In this document: piece by piece, positions 35,279 to 43,534 of the stretch | Numbering within the stretch: position 1 is the first letter of the stretch | Layout of the letters: every line of letters starts with the position of its first letter | Source: Streptomyces cadmiisoli | Lineage (GTDB): Bacteria > Actinomycetota > Actinomycetes > Streptomycetales > Streptomycetaceae | Assembly (NCBI RefSeq): GCF_003261055.1 | Contig: NZ_CP030073.1 | Span: forward strand, 4,960,001 to 5,024,000 | Direction: 5' to 3' | DNA length: 64,000 nucleotides | Made by a program: the position numbers and the translations under genes | Notes under the pieces: model-generated | The model's database searches: none | Told to the model about the DNA's origin: nothing | The model's input: the letters and a program-made list of their open reading frames with translations, nothing else

Positions 35279-36100
35279 ATGTCTTCCCAGGAATCCGCGT
35301 GGTCCCCGTCGACTTCCTCTTCTCCGGCTTCTCCGGCCTCCGCCTCTTCTACGGCGGCCCAGGAGACCGCGCCGACCCGCGTCGCCGTCGTCACCGGCGG
35401 CTCGCGCGGCATCGGCCGTGAGACGGTGCGGCGGCTGGCGGCCGACGGTTTCGCCGTGGTCGTCGGCTACGCGGGCAACCGCGAGGCGGCCGAGCAGGCC
35501 GTCGAGCAGGTCACCGCGGCCGGTGGCCGGGCCGTCGCGGTCCGCGCGGACGTGGCCGACGAGGAGCAGGCGTCCGCGCTGTTCGACGTCGCGCAGGCCG
35601 AGTTCGGCGGCGTCGACGTGGTGGTGAACGCGGCCGGACGCATGCATCTGGCGTCGGTCGTCGACACGGATCTGGCGGAGCTGGACGCGATGCACCGCAC
35701 CAACATCCGCGGCGGGTTCGTGATCGCCCAGCAGGCCGCGCGCCGGATCCGCGAGGGCGGCGCCTTCATCGCCTTCTCCACCTCCGTGGTGGGCCTGGCC
35801 TTCCCCGGCTACGGCGCCTACACCGCGAGCAAGGGCGCGGTCGAGGCGCTGACGCTGATTCTCGCCCGTGAGCTGCGCGGCCGGAACGTCACGGCCAACG
35901 CCGTGGCCCCCGGGCCCACCGCCACCGAGCTGTTCCTGGACGGCAAGGACGAGGAGACCATCGCCCGCCTCGCGTCCCAGCCCCCGCTGGAGCGCCTCGG
36001 CACCCCGCAGGACATCGCCGAGGTGGTCGCCTTCCTCGCCTCCCCGGCCGGCCACTGGGTCAACGGCCAGGTCGTCCGCGCCAACGGCGGCATCATCTGA
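35279..36100 (+). CDS. Short-chain dehydrogenase/reductase (SDR)
   Basis: 273 aa from ATG 35279, chosen because AGGAG lies 7 bp upstream; an in-frame ATG at 35228 lacks one. After a Ser-rich start comes VAVVTGGSRGIGRETVRRLA (TGxxxGIG), NAAG at 'VVVNAAGRM', FSTSVVG and the active-site YTASK. NAD(P)-dependent oxidoreductase of the classical type; close to 3-ketoacyl-ACP reductase-like enzymes that end VNGQVVRANGG. Probably regulated by the divergent MmyB-type protein. Confidence 0.9.
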   Translation: MSSQESAWSPSTSSSPASPASASSTAAQETAPTRVAVVTGGSRGIGRETVRRLAADGFAVVVGYAGNREAAEQAVEQVTAAGGRAVAVRADVADEEQASALFDVAQAEFGGVDVVVNAAGRMHLASVVDTDLAELDAMHRTNIRGGFVIAQQAARRIREGGAFIAFSTSVVGLAFPGYGAYTASKGAVEALTLILARELRGRNVTANAVAPGPTATELFLDGKDEETIARLASQPPLERLGTPQDIAEVVAFLASPAGHWVNGQVVRANGGII

Positions 36101-36203
36101 CCCCGCCCGGCGCCGCTGCCCGCCTGACCGCCGATCTTCCCGGGGCCCCGCCGATCTCCCTGGGGCGAGGCCCTTCCCTTCCTTCCACCCCCGAGGACAC
36201 CCC

Positions 36204-37112
36204 ATGCTCACCCGGACACCCCGGACCATCCTGCTGACCGGCGGTTCCAGCGGCTTCGGCGCGCTGACCGTGCGCGCGCTCGCCGACGCCGGGCACACCG
36301 TCTTTGCGGGGATCCGGCAGACGGCCGGCCGCAACGCGCCGGCGGTCGCCGACCTGCGCCGCTACGCCGCCGACCACGGCGTCGACCTGCACGCCGTGGA
36401 ACTCGACGTCACCTCGCAGGACTCCGCCGACGCGGCGGTCGCGCACGTCCTGTCCGCCCACGGCCGGCTGGACGCGGTCGTCCACAACGCCGGGCACATG
36501 GTCACCGGCCCCGCCGAGGCCTTCACCCCCGACCAACTGGCACAGCTGTACGACGTCAACGTGCTCGGCGCCCAGCGCGTCAACCGCGCCGCGCTGCCCC
36601 ATCTGCGCGACCGGGGCGACGGGTTGCTGATGTGGATCGGCAGCTCCAGCACCCGCGGCGGCTGCCCGCCCTTCCTCGGCCCGTACTTCGCGGCCAAGGC
36701 CGCCATGGACGCGCTCGCCGTCAGCTACGCCGCCGAGGTCGTGCGGTTCGGCATCGACACCGCCATCGTCGTCCCCGGCGCCTTCACCTCCGGCACGAAC
36801 CACTTCCTGCACGCGGGCGCGCCCGCGGACACGGAGCGCTCGGCCGCCTACGACGAGCGCTACGGCGCGCTGATGGCCGGCCTGGACCAGCGGCTGGCCG
36901 CGCTCGTCCCGCCGGACGCGGACGTGGCACAGGTCGCCGAGGCGGTGGTACGGCTGGTGGACCTGCCCGCGGGGAGCCGGCCGCTGCGCACCCATGTGGA
37001 CCCCGCCCGGGACGGCAGCGAGATCGTCTCCGTGGTCGCCGACCGCGTCCGCGCGGAGTTCTTCCGCCGCGCGGGGCTGGACGACCTGCTCACCGCGGGC
37101 AGTTCACTGTGA
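36204..37112 (+). CDS. Short-chain dehydrogenase/reductase (SDR), second copy
   Basis: 302 aa. ILLTGGSSGFGALTVRALADAGHTV is the cofactor motif, HNAGHM the NNAG equivalent and YFAAKAAMDALAVSYA the YxxxK catalytic site. The long C-terminus (about 100 residues after the catalytic Lys) resembles the retinol-dehydrogenase-like SDRs. GAGG lies 9 bp upstream. It follows the previous SDR by 103 bp and belongs to the same plus-strand run of reductases. Confidence 0.88.
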   Translation: MLTRTPRTILLTGGSSGFGALTVRALADAGHTVFAGIRQTAGRNAPAVADLRRYAADHGVDLHAVELDVTSQDSADAAVAHVLSAHGRLDAVVHNAGHMVTGPAEAFTPDQLAQLYDVNVLGAQRVNRAALPHLRDRGDGLLMWIGSSSTRGGCPPFLGPYFAAKAAMDALAVSYAAEVVRFGIDTAIVVPGAFTSGTNHFLHAGAPADTERSAAYDERYGALMAGLDQRLAALVPPDADVAQVAEAVVRLVDLPAGSRPLRTHVDPARDGSEIVSVVADRVRAEFFRRAGLDDLLTAGSSL

Positions 37113-37272
37113 GACGACCGGGCCGGTGAGCGCGCGGCCCCGTCGCGCTGTCACCGGGATCACATCCGGGCGGGCCCGGCCGCCGGAATGCCCTTGCGGC
37201 GCCGGGGAGTTGTCGGAGAGACGCGATCGATGCGCGCGCACATACCGTCCGGTACCCCAAGGAGACTCCCAC

Positions 37273-38397
37273 GTGACCCTCACCGCCACCGACTCCCGCG
37301 CGGCCCGGCTGCTGTCCGCGCCGTTTTCGATCAACGGCCTGACCGTCCCCAACCGCATCGTGATGGCGCCGATGACCCGCCGGTTCTCGCCGGGCGGCGT
37401 CCCGGGTGCGGACGTGGCGTCGTACTACGTCCGCCGGGCCGCCGCCGGTGTCGGACTGATCGTCACCGAGGGCACGTACGTGGGCCACGACTCGGCCGGT
37501 GAGAGCGATCGCGTGCCGCGGTTCCACGGGGCGGAGCAGCTGGCGGGCTGGGCGAAGGTGGCCGAGGAGGTGCATGCGGCGGGCGGCCGGATCGTGCCGC
37601 AGCTGTGGCACATCGGCATGGCGCGCAACGCGGGCAGGCCGCCGTTCCCCGAGGCGCCGGCGGTCGGCCCGTCCGGGCTGCGGCCGGACGGCACGGAGGG
37701 CGGCGGCCGGGTGATGACCCAGCGGGACCTGGACGACGTGGTCGCCGCCTTCGCCGAGGCCGCCGCCGCGGCGGAGCGGATCGGCTTCGACGGTGTCGAA
37801 CTGCACGGCGCCCACGGCTACTTGATCGACCAGTTCCTGTGGGCCGGCACCAACCGCCGTACCGACTCCTACGGCGGCGACCCGGTGGCCCGTACGAAGT
37901 TCGCGGCGGAGATCGTGGCCGCGGTCCGCGAGACCGTATCGCCCGGCTTCCCGGTCCTCTTCCGCTACTCCCAGTGGAAGCAGGGCGCCTACGACGCGCG
38001 GCTCGCCGGGACCCCGCAGGAGCTGGAGGCGGTCCTCGCCCCGCTCGTGACGGCCGGAGTGGACGCCTTCCACGCGTCCACGCGCCGATACTGGCTGCCG
38101 GAGTTCGACGGCTCCGACCTGAACCTGGCCGGCTGGACGAAGAAGCTGACGGGTCTGCCCGCCGTCACGGTCGGGTCGGTCGGCCTGGACGGCGAGTTCC
38201 TCAAGGCGTTCCAGGGCGAGGGCGCCGGGGTGGGCAGCCTCGGCAACCTGCTGGACCGCCTGGAGCGCGGCGAGTTCGACCTGGTCGCCGTCGGCCGTGC
38301 GCTGCTCCAGGACCCGCGGTGGGCGCAGAAGGTGCTGGCCGGCCGGCTGGAGGAGCTGGCGCCGTACGATCCGGCGTCGCTGTCGTCCCTGAGCTGA
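37273..38397 (+). CDS. Old-yellow-enzyme family ene-reductase
   Basis: 374 aa from GTG 37273 with AAGGAG upstream. TIM-barrel flavoprotein: LTVPNRIVMAPMTRRFSPGG, GVGLIVTEGTYVGH, WHIGMARNAGRPPFP, catalytic His pair in VELHGAHGYLIDQFLW, RYSQWKQGAYDARLAGTP, and VAVGRALLQDPRWAQKV. NADPH-dependent reduction of activated C=C bonds or nitro/quinone compounds is expected. Third gene in a run of reductases (two SDRs, OYE) followed by an exporter, suggesting detoxification of an electrophilic or quinone-like compound. Confidence 0.92.
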   Translation: MTLTATDSRAARLLSAPFSINGLTVPNRIVMAPMTRRFSPGGVPGADVASYYVRRAAAGVGLIVTEGTYVGHDSAGESDRVPRFHGAEQLAGWAKVAEEVHAAGGRIVPQLWHIGMARNAGRPPFPEAPAVGPSGLRPDGTEGGGRVMTQRDLDDVVAAFAEAAAAAERIGFDGVELHGAHGYLIDQFLWAGTNRRTDSYGGDPVARTKFAAEIVAAVRETVSPGFPVLFRYSQWKQGAYDARLAGTPQELEAVLAPLVTAGVDAFHASTRRYWLPEFDGSDLNLAGWTKKLTGLPAVTVGSVGLDGEFLKAFQGEGAGVGSLGNLLDRLERGEFDLVAVGRALLQDPRWAQKVLAGRLEELAPYDPASLSSLS

Positions 38398-38477
38398 CGC
38401 CGAGCAGGTGGCGGAAGGGCGGTCCCGGCGAACGGCGCCGGGGCCGCCCTTTCTTTGACCGGCCTTGACCCGGATTT

Positions 38478-38520
38478 CTTGAGTAAGTCAAGTAATCTGT
38501 TTAAGGTTGCCTAAGTCAAG
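38478..38520 (+). promoter_or_regulatory. Operator-like repeats in the DHA2 transporter promoter
   Basis: TAAGTCAAG occurs twice, at 38484-38492 and 38512-38520 (28-bp periodicity). The first is part of the inverted repeat CTTGA-GTAAG-TCAAG (38478-38492). The AT-rich spacer TAATCTGTTTAAGG would suit a promoter. Pattern is like a TetR/MarR-type operator controlling the pump at 38546; the regulator is unknown. Confidence 0.5.
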
Positions 38521-38545
38521 CACTTTGCGTACGACGGAGGCCCGC

Positions 38546-40027
38546 ATGTCCCACCCCACTGCCCGACCCGCCGAGACCGGTGGGGCGGCCCCACCGAGCT
38601 CGAACGCCGTGGTGGCGGTGCTCGCGTTCGCCGGAATCGTCGTCTCGCTGATGCAGACGCTGGTGATCCCGATCGTCCCGGAACTGCCCCGGCTGCTCGA
38701 CGCCCCGTCGTCGGACACCGCCTGGGCGGTCACCGCCACACTGCTCGCCGCCGCCGTCGCCACCCCCGTGACCGGACGGCTGGGCGACATGTACGGCAAG
38801 CGCCGGATGCTGCTGATCAGCGTGGTCATGCTGATCGCCGGATCGGTCACGGCCGCGCTCAGCGACTCGCTGACCCCGATGGTCGTCGGACGGGTCCTCC
38901 AGGGGCTGGCCTCCGGGGTCATCCCGCTCGGCATCAGCATCATGCGCGACGAACTGCCCGCCGAACGGCTCGGCTCCGCCACCGCCCTGATGGGTGCCTC
39001 CCTCGGTGTCGGCGGCGCCCTCGGCCTGCCGGCCGCCGCGCTCATCGCCGACAACTTCGACTGGCACGCCCTCTTCTGGACCTCGGCCGGCATGGGAGTC
39101 GTGGCCGGTGTCCTCGTCCTGGCCCTCGTCCCCGAGTCGAAGGTCCGCAGCGGCGGACGGTTCGACGTGGTGGGCGGCGTCGGTATGGCGGTCGGGCTGG
39201 TCTGCCTGCTGCTGGCGATCTCCAAGGGCGCCGACTGGGGCTGGAGCAGCGGCACCACGCTCGGCCTGTTCACCGCGGCCGTCGTCGTACTGCTGGTGTG
39301 GGGCCGGTGGGAGCTGCGGGTGAGCGAGCCGCTGGTGGACCTGCGCGCCACGGCCCGCCGCCAGGTGCTGGTGACGAACCTGGCCTCGGTGGCCGTCGGC
39401 TTCGCCATGTTCGCGATGTCCCTGGTCATCCCGCAGATCCTGCAACTGCCCGAGGCGACCGGCTACGGGCTCGGCCGGTCGATGCTCGCCGCCGGCCTGG
39501 TCATGGCCCCGTCCGGCCTGGTGATGATGGCGACGGCGCCGGTCTCGGCCGCCGTGTCACGGGCCAAGGGCCCGAAGGTCACGCTGATGATCGGTTCCCT
39601 GATCGTGGCCGCCGGCTACGGACTGAACATCGCGCTGATGGACGCCGTCTGGCACTTCGTCCTGGTCTCGTGCGTCATCGGCGCCGGTATCGGCTTCACC
39701 TACGGCTCGATGCCCGCGCTCATCATGAGCGCGGTCGACCCCTCCGAGACCGCCGCGGCCAACAGCCTCAACACCCTGATGCGGTCCATCGGCACCTCCA
39801 CCGCGAGCGCCGTGGCGGGCGTCGTCCTGGCCCAGATGACCACCCGGCTGGGCTCCGTCGACCTGCCCTCGCGCGACGGTTTCCGTACCGTCCTCGCGGT
39901 CGGGGCGGGCGCGGCACTGCTCGCCTTCGCCGTCGCCGCGTTCATCCCGCGCCGGACTCCGGCGGCGGGGGCGCAGGCTCCGGCCGCGGGCTCGGAACCG
40001 ACGGAGGCGGCCCCGGCCCGGGCGTAG
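38546..40027 (+). CDS. DHA2-family MFS transporter
   Basis: 493 aa from ATG 38546 (GGAGG 6 bp upstream). About 14 membrane helices; motif A is GRLGDMYGKRRMLL and helix 1 reads VVSLMQTLVIPIVPELPRLL. The long C-terminal third (LITLMIGSLIVAAGYGLNIALMD type) and LNTLMRSIGTSTASAVAGVVLAQ are typical of actinobacterial DHA2 pumps. Exports a hydrophobic compound; in this context perhaps one also reduced by the upstream SDR/OYE enzymes. Confidence 0.9.
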   Translation: MSHPTARPAETGGAAPPSSNAVVAVLAFAGIVVSLMQTLVIPIVPELPRLLDAPSSDTAWAVTATLLAAAVATPVTGRLGDMYGKRRMLLISVVMLIAGSVTAALSDSLTPMVVGRVLQGLASGVIPLGISIMRDELPAERLGSATALMGASLGVGGALGLPAAALIADNFDWHALFWTSAGMGVVAGVLVLALVPESKVRSGGRFDVVGGVGMAVGLVCLLLAISKGADWGWSSGTTLGLFTAAVVVLLVWGRWELRVSEPLVDLRATARRQVLVTNLASVAVGFAMFAMSLVIPQILQLPEATGYGLGRSMLAAGLVMAPSGLVMMATAPVSAAVSRAKGPKVTLMIGSLIVAAGYGLNIALMDAVWHFVLVSCVIGAGIGFTYGSMPALIMSAVDPSETAAANSLNTLMRSIGTSTASAVAGVVLAQMTTRLGSVDLPSRDGFRTVLAVGAGAALLAFAVAAFIPRRTPAAGAQAPAAGSEPTEAAPARA

Positions 40028-40107
40028 GGCGGGCCCGGCCCCGGGCCCGCACAGGGCCGCCACGGCGGTCCGCCGACGGTGGGTACGAACTCGTCGGGCC
40101 GTACGGC

Positions 40108-40683
40108 CTAGAGGTTGCCCATCGGTTCGATGTCGATGCGGACGGGCGTGCCCCAGACGCGCAGCACCTCGTAGTCGGTGAACTCGTGCACCAGGCGGTA
40201 CGCCATCGCGGGCCGTGAACCGCGCCGCGCCGCCGCGAGATACAGCTCGGCCTCGCGGCGGTCCCGGCGCGGGGTGCCGCACAGCTGCCACTCCTGTCCG
40301 TTCCACAGCTCCGGCAGCCAGCGCTGCTGGGGCTGCGGGCGCTCGCCGCGCACTCCGTAGCGGGAGGGGGCGGAGGCGGTGGGCGCGGACTGCGCCGCCG
40401 GACCGTTGAACTCCGCCCGGCGGGCCGTGCGGCGCCGCGTCTCGCACAGCAGGCACAGGTCCGGGGCGCCCTCGTCCACCGGCCCGGTCGGGTGCTCGGC
40501 GCACCGGGTGCTGGGCGCGGTCGTGGTGACGCTGTCCGTCAGCAGGTCCAGGGCGCGTTGCAGATCGGCCCTGATCTCGTGCAGCCGGGCGTCCGGCGTG
40601 TCGGCGGTCAGCGCCTCGCCGTGCTCGCCGACGAGCCGCAGGGCGCGGCCCAGGGCGTTCAGCTGTGCGTGGTTCATGGTCAT
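40108..40683 (-). CDS. Conserved hypothetical protein with a Cys/His zinc-type motif
   Basis: 191 aa from ATG 40683 (a second ATG at 40677 fits equally). Residues about 58-78 hold CAEHPTG...DLCLLCETRR, a C-x2-H-x(n)-C-x2-C pattern that could bind zinc. The N-terminal LNALGRALRLVGEHGEALTA is a helical region, and the C-terminus (WLPELWNGQEWQLCGTPRRDRREAELYLA) is aromatic. I do not recognise a named family; it looks like a Streptomyces-specific conserved protein. Confidence 0.7.
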   Translation of the reverse strand: MTMNHAQLNALGRALRLVGEHGEALTADTPDARLHEIRADLQRALDLLTDSVTTTAPSTRCAEHPTGPVDEGAPDLCLLCETRRRTARRAEFNGPAAQSAPTASAPSRYGVRGERPQPQQRWLPELWNGQEWQLCGTPRRDRREAELYLAAARRGSRPAMAYRLVHEFTDYEVLRVWGTPVRIDIEPMGNL

Positions 40684-40813
40684 CTCGTCACTCGGCGGGG
40701 TCCGTGGTGCCTTCGGTGTCCAGGATGAACCCCACGGTGTCACGGGGACCGGCCGGGTGTCCGGTCGGTCCCCGGTGCGCTCCCCGCGGGGTTTCGCCCG
40801 GACCCGGCGCGGC

Positions 40814-41749
40814 TCAGCGGGCGGCTGCCCGGAGCGCGGCGCGCAGGTGCCCGCCGGAGTCCTCCAGCAGCCGGGCCGCCGTCGCCCCGTCCACACCACC
40901 CGCGATGGCCAGGATGGCCGCCTTGACCTCGCCGTCGGTCGAGGTGAGGGCGCGTTCGATCTCCTCGTCGGGCGCGCCGGTGGCCAGGGCGACGATCCGC
41001 CGGGAGCGGGCCCGCAGCTTCTCGTTCGAGGCGCGCACGTCGACCATGAGGTTCCCGTACGTCTTGCCCAGGCGGATCATCGTGATCGTCGAGAGCATGT
41101 TCAGCACCAGCTTCTGGGCCGTGCCCGCCTTCAGCCGGGTGGAACCGGTGAGCAGTTCGGGGCCGACGACGACCTCGATGCCGTGGTCCGCGGCGGCGGC
41201 CAGCGCGCTGTGCGCGTTGCACGAGAGGCCCACGGTCAGGGCGCCCTGCTCGCGGGCGTGTTCCACGGCGCCGATCGCGTACGGGGTGCGGCCCGAGGCG
41301 GAGACGCCGACCACCGTGTCGTCCGCCGTCAGCCGCAGCGCGTCCAGGTCGGCCCGCGCCAGTTCCCGTGAGTCCTCCGCGCCCTCCACCGAGGTGACCA
41401 TGGCGTCCGGGCCGCCGGCGATCAGGCCCACCACCCGCGCCGGATCGGTGTTGAAGGTGGGCGGGCACTCGGAGGCGTCGAGCACACCGAGGCGGCCCGC
41501 CGTGCCGGCGCCGGCGTAGACGAGCCGGCCGCCGCGGGACATACGGGCCGCGATGTCGTCGATGGCCGCGGCGATCAGCGGCAGCCGCTCGGCGACGGCG
41601 GCGGCCACACCGGCGTCCTCGCCGTTCATCAGCGTGGCGATCTCCAGGGTGGGCAGCCGGTCGATCTCGGCCAGCTCCGGCCGGAACGCCTCGGTCGTCA
41701 GCGTCTCCAGCTCGGCTCGCAGTTCACGGGGATCGGATGTGGAGGTCAT
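40814..41749 (-). CDS. murQ: N-acetylmuramic acid 6-phosphate etherase
   Basis: 311 aa. SIS-domain etherase: LIAAAIDDIAARMSRGGRLVYAGAGTAGRLGVLDASECPPTF, GVSASGRTPYAIGAVEHA, TGSTRLKAGTAQKLVLNMLST and GKTYGNLMVDVRASNEKL. MurQ cleaves the lactyl ether of MurNAc-6-P to give GlcNAc-6-P, which NagA (22244) would then deacetylate, linking peptidoglycan recycling to the nag genes of this window. An RpiR-type regulator lies immediately upstream on the same strand. Confidence 0.95.
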   Translation of the reverse strand: MTSTSDPRELRAELETLTTEAFRPELAEIDRLPTLEIATLMNGEDAGVAAAVAERLPLIAAAIDDIAARMSRGGRLVYAGAGTAGRLGVLDASECPPTFNTDPARVVGLIAGGPDAMVTSVEGAEDSRELARADLDALRLTADDTVVGVSASGRTPYAIGAVEHAREQGALTVGLSCNAHSALAAAADHGIEVVVGPELLTGSTRLKAGTAQKLVLNMLSTITMIRLGKTYGNLMVDVRASNEKLRARSRRIVALATGAPDEEIERALTSTDGEVKAAILAIAGGVDGATAARLLEDSGGHLRAALRAAAR

Positions 41750-41770
41750 GAGGGGACGGCTCTTTCCTCT

Positions 41771-41846
41771 GTGCTGCCTCGGGTGCGACGTGCTGCCTCG
41801 GGTGTGGTGCCTTGCCTCGGGTGCGGTGTGCTGCCTCGGGTGTGAC
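41771..41846. repeat. Four 19-bp tandem repeats between rpiR-type gene and murQ
   Basis: Exact 19-bp units GTGCTGCCTCGGGTGxGxx start at 41771, 41790, 41809 (GCCTTGCC variant) and 41828. They fill most of the 117-bp gap between the regulator's stop and the murQ start and so lie in the murQ leader. Confidence 0.88.
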
Positions 41847-41866
41847 GAATGACTGGACGGCTCCGG

Positions 41867-42808
41867 CTAGCGCTGCGTTCCACCGCGTGGGCGGTGCCGG
41901 TGGGCCAGCGCCTCGTACGAGGCGGCCAGCGCGGGCGCGGCGGACTCGTACGTCCGCTGCGCCACCCCCACGAACAGGCAGTCCACCACCAGCAGCTGGC
42001 TGGTGCGGGACGACATGGCGGCCGGCCGCAGCTCGCTCTCCCGGGACGTGGAGGTGGTCAGCACGTGGTCGGCGTACTGGGTGACCGGCGAGTCCGGACG
42101 GCCGGTGATCGCCACGGTGGTCGCCCCGCGCTCGAAGGCGACGCGCAACGGCTCGATGACGTCCCCGGTGGAACCGGAATGCGTGATGGCGATGGCGACG
42201 TCACCGGCGCGCAACTGAACGGCGTTGGTCACGGCGAGGTGCGGATCGCCGTGCGCGTGGGCGATGAGACCGATGCGGAGCAGCTTCTGCGTGAGGTCCT
42301 GGGCGACCAGGCCGGACGCGCCGACGCCGTACACGTCGGTGCGGCCCGCGGCGGCGAGCGCGGTGACGGCGGCGTCGAGCTGGGCGGTGTCGAGACCGGC
42401 CGCGGTGTCGGCGAGGGTCTGCTGCTCGTCGTAGGCGAGCTTGGCGACGACGTCGGCGATCGGGTCGTCGACCGCGATGTCCGTGGTTATCGCGGGCGCG
42501 CGGCCGGACTGCTGCTGGGCGGCGAGTCCGGCGAGGGCGAGCCGCAGATCGCGGTAGCCGGGGTAGCCGAGCAGCCGGGCGGTGCGCACGACCGTCGCCT
42601 CACTGGTGCCGGTGAGTTCGGCGAGACCGGTGACGGTCAGGGCCGCGCAGCCCGCCGGATCGCCCGCCACGGTCTCGGCGACCCGCTGCATGGAACGGGT
42701 CATCGACGGCGCGAGCGTACGCACTTTGGCGGCCAGGACGGCCGGAGCCGGCGGCCTGTCGCCCGTGGGCCCGGGGGCTCCATCGGTCTTGCGGAAAGTT
42801 TCCTTCAC
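41867..42808 (-). CDS. RpiR-family regulator (HTH + SIS), probable MurR-type control of murQ
   Basis: 313 aa from GTG 42808 (GTG 42820 possible). N-terminal HTH_6: MTRSMQRVAETVAGDP, LTVTGLAELTGTSEATVVRTARLLGYPGYRDLRLAL. The C-terminal SIS sugar-phosphate sensor reads DVYGVGASGLVAQDLTQKLLRIG and VAIAITHSGSTGDVIEPLRVA. Position directly upstream of murQ on the same strand suggests it senses MurNAc-6-P or GlcNAc-6-P and controls murQ and itself through the TGAAA-N5-TTTC site 16 bp upstream. Confidence 0.92.
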   Translation of the reverse strand: MKETFRKTDGAPGPTGDRPPAPAVLAAKVRTLAPSMTRSMQRVAETVAGDPAGCAALTVTGLAELTGTSEATVVRTARLLGYPGYRDLRLALAGLAAQQQSGRAPAITTDIAVDDPIADVVAKLAYDEQQTLADTAAGLDTAQLDAAVTALAAAGRTDVYGVGASGLVAQDLTQKLLRIGLIAHAHGDPHLAVTNAVQLRAGDVAIAITHSGSTGDVIEPLRVAFERGATTVAITGRPDSPVTQYADHVLTTSTSRESELRPAAMSSRTSQLLVVDCLFVGVAQRTYESAAPALAASYEALAHRHRPRGGTQR

Positions 42809-42823
42809 GTCCCGTGTCACAGG

Positions 42824-42838
42824 TGAAAGATATTTTCG
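42824..42838. promoter_or_regulatory. RpiR/MurR-like operator
   Basis: TGAAA-GATAT-TTTCG fits the TGAAA-N4/5-TTTCA form reported for several RpiR-family regulators with one mismatch. It lies 16 bp upstream of the regulator's start, in an otherwise GC-rich region, so autoregulation is likely. The divergent gene at 42876 could share it. Confidence 0.55.
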
Positions 42839-42875
42839 GCTCGGTGTCGTGGTCAAGAGTGCGCACAATGGGTGC

Positions 42876-43259
42876 ATGGAGCCCATCAGTCCTCTGGAGC
42901 AGGCGTTGCACGCGGCCCGCGCCCTGGTCCTCGCCGATCTGGTCGCCGACCGGGTGGCGGAAGCGGACGTCGTGTCGCTGGTCGAGGAGTCCGTCGTCCA
43001 GCGGCGCTGGTGGGTGGAGCAGTGGCCGGAGGGAGCCGCGTACGTGGCCGGGCTGGTCGCCCAGGACGTCCAGGACGCGCTGCTGGAGCGGTACGGACGC
43101 TGGCCCCTGTGCCGGGTGTGCGGCTCCGGCGACCCGCACGCGCTGGACATCGAGCCGGAGCTGGGCCCCGATCCGCACTGGGTGTGTCACAAGGCGGGAG
43201 TGAAGGTGGCCGCGGTCGGCTCGCTGGGGTCGTGCGGCGGCGGGGCACCGGCCTCGTGA
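42876..43259 (+). CDS. Conserved hypothetical protein with zinc-ribbon-like cysteines
   Basis: 127 aa. A helical N-terminus (LEQALHAARALVLADLVADRVAEADVVSLVEESVVQRRWWVEQWPEG) precedes CRVCGSGDPHALDIEPELGPDPHWVC, a C-x2-C...H...C pattern that may bind one metal ion. No family recognised. It is translationally coupled to the next gene (GTGA overlap at 43256-43259), so the pair probably works together. Confidence 0.75.
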   Translation: MEPISPLEQALHAARALVLADLVADRVAEADVVSLVEESVVQRRWWVEQWPEGAAYVAGLVAQDVQDALLERYGRWPLCRVCGSGDPHALDIEPELGPDPHWVCHKAGVKVAAVGSLGSCGGGAPAS

Positions 43260-43534
43260 CGGTCTACATCGACCCGCCGACCTGGCCGGGCCACGGCCGC
43301 ATGTGGTCCCACCTGGTCAGCGACGTCTCCTACGACGAGCTGCACGCGTTCGCCGAAGGGCTGGGCGTGCCCCGGCGGGCCTTCGAGCGGGACCACTACG
43401 ACCTTCCGTCGCACCGCTACCCGGACGCGGTGAGCGCCGGGGCGGTCGAGGTCAGCAGCCGCGAGGTGGTGCGGCTGCTGCACGGTGCCGGGCTGCGCAG
43501 ACCCAAGCGGCGTGCTCAGGAGCGCAGCTCGTAG
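43256..43534 (+). CDS. DUF4031 domain protein
   Basis: 92 aa from GTG 43256, overlapping the previous stop by four bases. TVYIDPPTWPGHGRMWSHLVSDVSYDELHAFAEGLGVPRRAFERDHYDLP is the DUF4031 core, with invariant-looking His, Asp and Trp residues (H13, H19, H41 region) typical of a small metal- or nucleotide-binding enzyme of unknown role. Its 3' end overlaps the convergent gene by 19 bp. Confidence 0.85.
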   Translation: MTVYIDPPTWPGHGRMWSHLVSDVSYDELHAFAEGLGVPRRAFERDHYDLPSHRYPDAVSAGAVEVSSREVVRLLHGAGLRRPKRRAQERSS

